Source: Acidobacteriaceae bacterium (GTDB lineage: Bacteria > Acidobacteriota > Terriglobia > Terriglobales > Acidobacteriaceae). Taken from it: a stretch of DNA of 64,000 nucleotides. Positions 59,539-64,000 of this stretch are shown piece by piece (position 1 is the stretch's first letter; the number at the start of each line of letters is the position of its first letter). The translations under genes were made by a program, and so were the position numbers. Location: positions 7,971 through 71,970 of the forward strand of contig PLGM01000101.1 of the NCBI GenBank assembly GCA_003139795.1, read 5' to 3'. The notes under the pieces are model-generated. The model was not told the origin of the DNA. It searched no databases and saw nothing but the letters and a program-made list of their open reading frames with translations.

Positions 59539-60567
59539 CTACTGCACTGTCCCCGCCGGCCTCAACCTGCGCAAATCCAGCGCGCACGCCACCGCATTCT
59601 GCGCGTGGAGCCGCAAATTGTCCGACGCCGCCCACAGCCACAGCCGCGAAGTCTCATTCGTATTCCGCGACCCGCCCAGCTCCGGCCGCAGCCGCACCAG
59701 CACATCGTTCTGCCCCGTAGCCGCCAGGTTCGAAGGCGAATCCGTATCTTCCAGCACCAGGTCCATGTGTTCCCCGCCCAGAGCCTCTTCCAGCGCCGAA
59801 ATCTCCACCGCCCGCTCCAGCTCCACCGCGATCGAAAACGTGTGCCCGTGAAACACCGGCGCATGAACCACCTGCAACGCCAGCGCCGGCCAGCGCCCGC
59901 CCCCCAGCGCGGCATAGTGGCGCCGAATCCGCGCCTCCGCCGCGCCCAGGCTGATCCTGGCGCTTTCGCCCAGGCCGGAGAGAAGGTTATAGGCTATCTG
60001 CGCGTCGTAAATGGCCCGCGGCAAGCCCTGGAAGCTCAGCAGGCTCACCGTCTGCTGGTGCAGCTCGTCCATTGCCGCACGGCCAAATTCGCTGGCCGGC
60101 TCCAGCACCGTGGCGGCCGCAAACCGCACCTCGGCGGCCAGTTGCAGCCGCTCCAGAACCAGCGCCAGCGCCAGCGCCGCCGGGTGCGCCGGAACCACGG
60201 CGGGGGTAAACAGGTCGGCCGTCGCCGCCTCCGATCCCAGCCACGGCGCCCGCACCAGCACCCCCGTCTCCTGGTCCAGCGCGCCGGAAAGGTCCAGCAC
60301 CGTCGAACCGGCCCGCAGCGCCTCCCGCCAGTGCTTCCGCGTCAGGTCCTCAGTGCCCGCAAAGAACGTGAAGTCCGCGCGCTCAAACGCATCCGCGCCG
60401 ATGGCCTGGACAAATGTAATCTCGTCCCCCACCCGATCCAGTTGCCCCTGCGCCTGTTCTTCATCCAGCAGCACAAAGCTGGCCGCGGCCAGCGGCGAAT
60501 CCGACAGCGCTTCCTTCAACTCCCGGCCCAGCAGCGTTGAGGCCCCGGCAATGGCGATCTTGTACAC
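59539..60567 (-). CDS. Aspartate-semialdehyde dehydrogenase-like (Usg-like) protein
   Basis: MYKIAIAGASTLLGRELKEAL; VHAPVFHGHTFSIAVEL; recognisable Asd C-terminal fold but no NCST motif. Confidence 0.8.
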   Translation of the reverse strand: MYKIAIAGASTLLGRELKEALSDSPLAAASFVLLDEEQAQGQLDRVGDEITFVQAIGADAFERADFTFFAGTEDLTRKHWREALRAGSTVLDLSGALDQETGVLVRAPWLGSEAATADLFTPAVVPAHPAALALALVLERLQLAAEVRFAAATVLEPASEFGRAAMDELHQQTVSLLSFQGLPRAIYDAQIAYNLLSGLGESARISLGAAEARIRRHYAALGGGRWPALALQVVHAPVFHGHTFSIAVELERAVEISALEEALGGEHMDLVLEDTDSPSNLAATGQNDVLVRLRPELGGSRNTNETSRLWLWAASDNLRLHAQNAVACALDLRRLRPAGTVQ

Positions 60568-60594
60568 AAGCGTCCTTTTCTTCTGTTGGAAAAA

Positions 60595-61494
60595 TTACGA
60601 GCGGCTGAGCGAATCCGGCTCAACCGGGGCAGCGTCCTCGACCGCAACCTTCGCCGGCCTTCGCCGCCGCCGCCGCGTCCAACCGTACGCCGCCCGCGCC
60701 CAGATTCCCGAGAACATGTAGAGCAGCGCCAGCGAGAAAAGCACCCCTTGGGAAAATCGGAAAATGATATAAAACACGATCGCCAGCACCAAAAGAAGCT
60801 GGAAAGGGTGGCTGCGCGAGAAGTTGATCTCCTTGCCCGACCAGAACCGCCAGGTGCTCACCATCAGAAACCCGCTCAGCCCCACCAGAACCAGCCAGGG
60901 AATCGCAATCCACCACGCCAGCACCGGATAGCCGTAGCACAGGTGCACCGTGGCGGCCAGCAGCCCCGCCGCCGCCGGAATCGGCATCCCCACGAAATAC
61001 TTGCGCCCCGGCCGTCCCGGATTCCGCGGCTGCGCATCGTGCGAGATGTTGAACCGCGCCAGCCGCGAAACCCCGCCGATCAGAAACAGGAAACAGATGA
61101 ACGCCCCGGCCTGGCGCAGATGCTCCAGCAACTGCGGGTTGACCGAATCCGGCAGAAAGTGGAATCCCCAGATCAGCGCCAGCAGGCTCGGCGCCATCCC
61201 GAACGTAATGGCGTCGGCCAGCGAATCCAGCTCTTTGCCGAAATCGCTGGTAGTGTTGGTCATGCGGGCAATCCGCCCATCCAGCGCGTCAAAGGGAATG
61301 GCAAAGATGATGGCGATGGCCGCCCAGTCCAGATGCGTGTGCGCGTTGCCGACGTCGCTGATCGCCTTGATCGTCTCGCTGATGGAAAAATAACCCGCGG
61401 CGATGTTGCCCACGGTAAACAACGAAGGCAGCAGGTACATGCCGCGCCGCAGCCGCGCCTTGGCGTCGGCCAGTGCCGGGTCGCGCCCGTTCAT
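60595..61494 (-). CDS. pssA: CDP-diacylglycerol--serine O-phosphatidyltransferase
   Basis: CDP-alcohol motif [26 protein letters not shown]. Confidence 0.94.
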   Translation of the reverse strand: MNGRDPALADAKARLRRGMYLLPSLFTVGNIAAGYFSISETIKAISDVGNAHTHLDWAAIAIIFAIPFDALDGRIARMTNTTSDFGKELDSLADAITFGMAPSLLALIWGFHFLPDSVNPQLLEHLRQAGAFICFLFLIGGVSRLARFNISHDAQPRNPGRPGRKYFVGMPIPAAAGLLAATVHLCYGYPVLAWWIAIPWLVLVGLSGFLMVSTWRFWSGKEINFSRSHPFQLLLVLAIVFYIIFRFSQGVLFSLALLYMFSGIWARAAYGWTRRRRRRPAKVAVEDAAPVEPDSLSRS

Positions 61495-62192
61495 TGACCT
61501 TCTCCGTCGGACACGCCTACCAGCACACTGGCGCTCATTTCCATCCTGGCTATGGGCACAACCAGCGCCTCCTTGGGCTTGGGCATCTCCGCCAGCACGC
61601 TCCATCCGCCCTTCACCCGTTCGCCCACCTTCACCCGCAGCGCCGCCTCGGCCGGTACAACCGTATCCACCCTGGAGCCGAACTTGATCAGGCCCACCCG
61701 CTGCCCGCGCTCCACCCTGTCGCCCTCACGCAGGTTGAACACGATCCGCCGCGCCAGCAGCCCGGCAATCTGCTTGAACGTAACCTCGATCCCCTCGCCC
61801 CGCACCGTCACTTCGTTCTGCTCATTGCGGTCCGCCGAGGCCGGATTCATGGCGTTCAGATACTCGCCCTTTCGGTAGCGCACAAATCTGACCATCCCGC
61901 CGATCGGCGAGCGGTTCACATGCACGTCGAATACGCTCAGGAAGATGCTGATCCGCTGCCTGGGGCCCTCGGGAGTGGCGATCATGACCGTCTCGGTCAC
62001 CAGGCCGTCGCCGGGCGACACAATCAGGCCCGCGCCTGAAGGCACTGTCCGCCGGGGATCGCGGAAAAACCACAGAAAGAATGCCGCCAGGAGCACAGGC
62101 GCAATACCCCACGCCCAATTGCCTGTAAGCCACGCCAGCACAAGCGCCACCGCTAGCAAGCTGAAACCGTAGATGTAACCGTCACGAACCAT
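61491..62192 (-). CDS. psd: Phosphatidylserine decarboxylase family protein
   Basis: [43 protein letters not shown]; 4 bp overlap with pssA. Confidence 0.93.
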   Translation of the reverse strand: MVRDGYIYGFSLLAVALVLAWLTGNWAWGIAPVLLAAFFLWFFRDPRRTVPSGAGLIVSPGDGLVTETVMIATPEGPRQRISIFLSVFDVHVNRSPIGGMVRFVRYRKGEYLNAMNPASADRNEQNEVTVRGEGIEVTFKQIAGLLARRIVFNLREGDRVERGQRVGLIKFGSRVDTVVPAEAALRVKVGERVKGGWSVLAEMPKPKEALVVPIARMEMSASVLVGVSDGEGQ

Positions 62193-62332
62193 CGTCCCCA
62201 ACGATTATACGGCTATTCCACTGGCCTGCCGGCTCGTTCGGCCGCTCGCCCTGGCGCACACCACTCGCATTGAGGCCAAGCGCGGCCGACGCTTAAGCAA
62301 TTCGCCCGCGCGATCCAGGCCGATCTATAGCC

Positions 62333-62542
62333 TCAGGCGATCACCGGCAACCGGCGCTCCAAGGCAAAGATCAGGTCCTTGGCGTGCAGCTTCAGCTTCT
62401 TCAGGCGCACTTCTTCGAGTTGTTCATCCGAAGAAAGATAAGGTTTTTGAAGCAATTCTTCCAGCCGCTGAGCGTAGCGATGATGTTCGGCATGCAGACG
62501 ATCGATCTCTTCGCTCAGCGTGGGATCCTGTACTTCGTCCAT
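62333..62542 (-). CDS. DUF465/YdcH-like small protein
   Basis: LHAEHHRYAQRLEELLQK...EEVRLKKLKLHAKDLI. Confidence 0.85.
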   Translation of the reverse strand: MDEVQDPTLSEEIDRLHAEHHRYAQRLEELLQKPYLSSDEQLEEVRLKKLKLHAKDLIFALERRLPVIA

Positions 62543-62563
62543 CAAGCACCTCCGTCGTTTAAC

Positions 62564-62597
62564 TGAACATTTACATATACTGAACATTTACATATAT
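62564..62597. repeat. 17 bp tandem duplication upstream of the DUF465 gene
   Basis: TGAACATTTACATATAC TGAACATTTACATATAT. Confidence 0.9.
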
Positions 62598-62690
62598 CGC
62601 CGCCCCAGTGCAAACGGCAAGAGAGAAATTCAGCGAAAGTAACCTGAACCTGTGAATTTCAGCATCGAAGACTGCCAGGCGTGACCCCAA

Positions 62691-63194
62691 TCACGTCCCG
62701 GTTTCTGGAACCGGCGATGCCCCCACCCGCAGCCCCATCAGAACCGCATCTTCTTGAGGATCAGCGTAGTAGCGCGGCCGTCGCTCGGTTTCCTTGAATC
62801 CCTGCGCCTGGTAGAAACCCAGCGCCGCCCGGTTTGAGGCTCTCACTTCCAAAATCACCTCCGTCACCTGCTCCGTGAGCAGCTTCTCGACCATCGCCTT
62901 GAGCAACCGTCCGCCCACCCCTCGCCGTTGCCACTCCGCGGCCACTGCAATCGACTCCAGCTCCGCCTGCGGCGCCAGCAAACTCGCCACTGCGAAACCC
63001 GCCACGGCGTCCGTCTCCGGCTCCTCCGCCACCAGCGCAATCCTCCGCGGTGTGTTCAGGGGGTCCAGCGCTGCCCAATAAGCCGAAACCGGCCACCGGG
63101 GCGCATCCCGCAAGCTCTCCGCAATCTCCATCACGCGCTCGAGGTCCGCCGCGCTCATGCGCCGAATCCGCACCTCCGTCGCACGCGAATTCAT
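62691..63194 (-). CDS. rimI: [Ribosomal protein S18]-alanine N-acetyltransferase-like GNAT protein
   Basis: IAVAAEWQRRGVGGRLLKAMVE; EVRASNRAALGFYQAQGFKETERRPRYY; adjacent to tsaB. Confidence 0.9.
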   Translation of the reverse strand: MNSRATEVRIRRMSAADLERVMEIAESLRDAPRWPVSAYWAALDPLNTPRRIALVAEEPETDAVAGFAVASLLAPQAELESIAVAAEWQRRGVGGRLLKAMVEKLLTEQVTEVILEVRASNRAALGFYQAQGFKETERRPRYYADPQEDAVLMGLRVGASPVPETGT

Positions 63195-63889
63195 GCCCGT
63201 TGCGGCCCCGCCGGCGCGCCAAAAACCTCCGTGCCAAAGATCTCCGCATCCGACCGCCGCAGATAGTTCCCATCCAGCAGCGCCAGGTCCACAAACTCCT
63301 CAGCCTCAACCCGCCCCGCGCAAAGCCGCAGCGCATCCGCGGCCGTCGGCACGAGGGTGCGCACCAGCTCCGCATCCGGCCACGCCGCCTTCAGCAGCGC
63401 CTGAGCCGCATCGTCGCAAACGGCAACCCGCTGGGGCGCCGGATCGATCACCGCCAGCTCCTGCCTACCAGCCAGCAGTTCCCTGGCCTCCAGACCCAGC
63501 CCTCCCACCCGCAGAAAAACCTCGCCCCGATGCGCATCCAGGGCCGACGACTCCACGCCCGCCTTCCATGCCAGAACTTCAAGCCGCGAAACCGCCGCCA
63601 CCGGAATCTGTGTGCCTTCGCCCAGTCCCTTCACCGCGCTCAGTCCCACGCGCACGCCCGTAAAGCTCCCCGGCCCGTTCACCGCCACCATCGCGCCAAT
63701 CTCCCTCAGTGGCGCTCCGGCACGCGCCAGCAATTCGCCCACCGCCGCCACCAGCGTAGCGGAGTAGCTCCGCCCCTCAAGCTCGATCTGGCCGAGAATC
63801 TCCACCGCGCCCTCAGCCAGCCGTCCCAGCGCCACCGACCCCGTCGGCCCGCAGGTATCGATCCCCAGTAAGAGCGCAGATTCAAGCAT
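63191..63889 (-). CDS. tsaB: tRNA threonylcarbamoyladenosine biosynthesis protein TsaB
   Basis: LLLGIDTCGPTGSVALG; VAVNGPGSFTGVRVGLSAVKGL. Confidence 0.93.
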   Translation of the reverse strand: MLESALLLGIDTCGPTGSVALGRLAEGAVEILGQIELEGRSYSATLVAAVGELLARAGAPLREIGAMVAVNGPGSFTGVRVGLSAVKGLGEGTQIPVAAVSRLEVLAWKAGVESSALDAHRGEVFLRVGGLGLEARELLAGRQELAVIDPAPQRVAVCDDAAQALLKAAWPDAELVRTLVPTAADALRLCAGRVEAEEFVDLALLDGNYLRRSDAEIFGTEVFGAPAGPQRA

Positions 63890-63897
63890 GATGCCCC

Positions 63898-64000
63898 TTA
63901 CACCGCTCCCAGCGCCTGCTCCAGGTCCGCAATCAGGTCGTCCTTGTCCTCAATCCCCACCGAGAGCCGCACCAGCCCCTGCGTAATCCCCAGCCGCTCC
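63898..64000 (-). CDS. C-terminus of a Cys/Met-metabolism PLP enzyme (cystathionine gamma-synthase/lyase-like), truncated by the window edge
   Basis: Translates to [33 protein letters not shown]. Confidence 0.8.
   Translation of the reverse strand, partial: ERLGITQGLVRLSVGIEDKDDLIADLEQALGAV

Overview
High-GC bacterial chromosomal window. Family content (TIGR03436-type VWA protein, carboxypeptidase-regulatory-domain TonB-like receptor, many dispersed palindromes) suggests an acidobacterium; this is inference from the sequence alone. Most of the window is ordinary chromosomal housekeeping: recG, acpS, leuS, nfo, nagA, serS, prfA-prmC, queE-queC, a KdsC-type phosphatase, purH, dgt, pssA-psd, rimI-tsaB. 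Mixed in are carbohydrate-related genes (GH27, GH43, an N-acetylglucosamine kinase-like protein, an orphan sugar-binding lipoprotein), a 34-aa-repeat MCE/MlaD protein, a P460-type cytochrome, and toxin-antitoxin-like modules (HicBA, VapBC, a solitary HicB, an AbrB-like protein). No rRNA, tRNA, CRISPR array, prophage, transposase or defence island was recognised. The least explained structure is in non-coding DNA: a composite inverted-repeat element (1656-2030), a dispersed CCAGGTCTC/GAGACCTGG palindrome family, a ~210 bp MITE-like element with imperfect terminal inverted repeats (47709-47919), and 7-bp tandem repeat tracts, one of which lies in frame inside leuS. I did not find a clear new multi-gene system. 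The best leads are the repeat families, the heptamer insertion in LeuRS, an Asd paralogue that appears to lack the catalytic Cys, and a small coiled-coil protein family with two members here.
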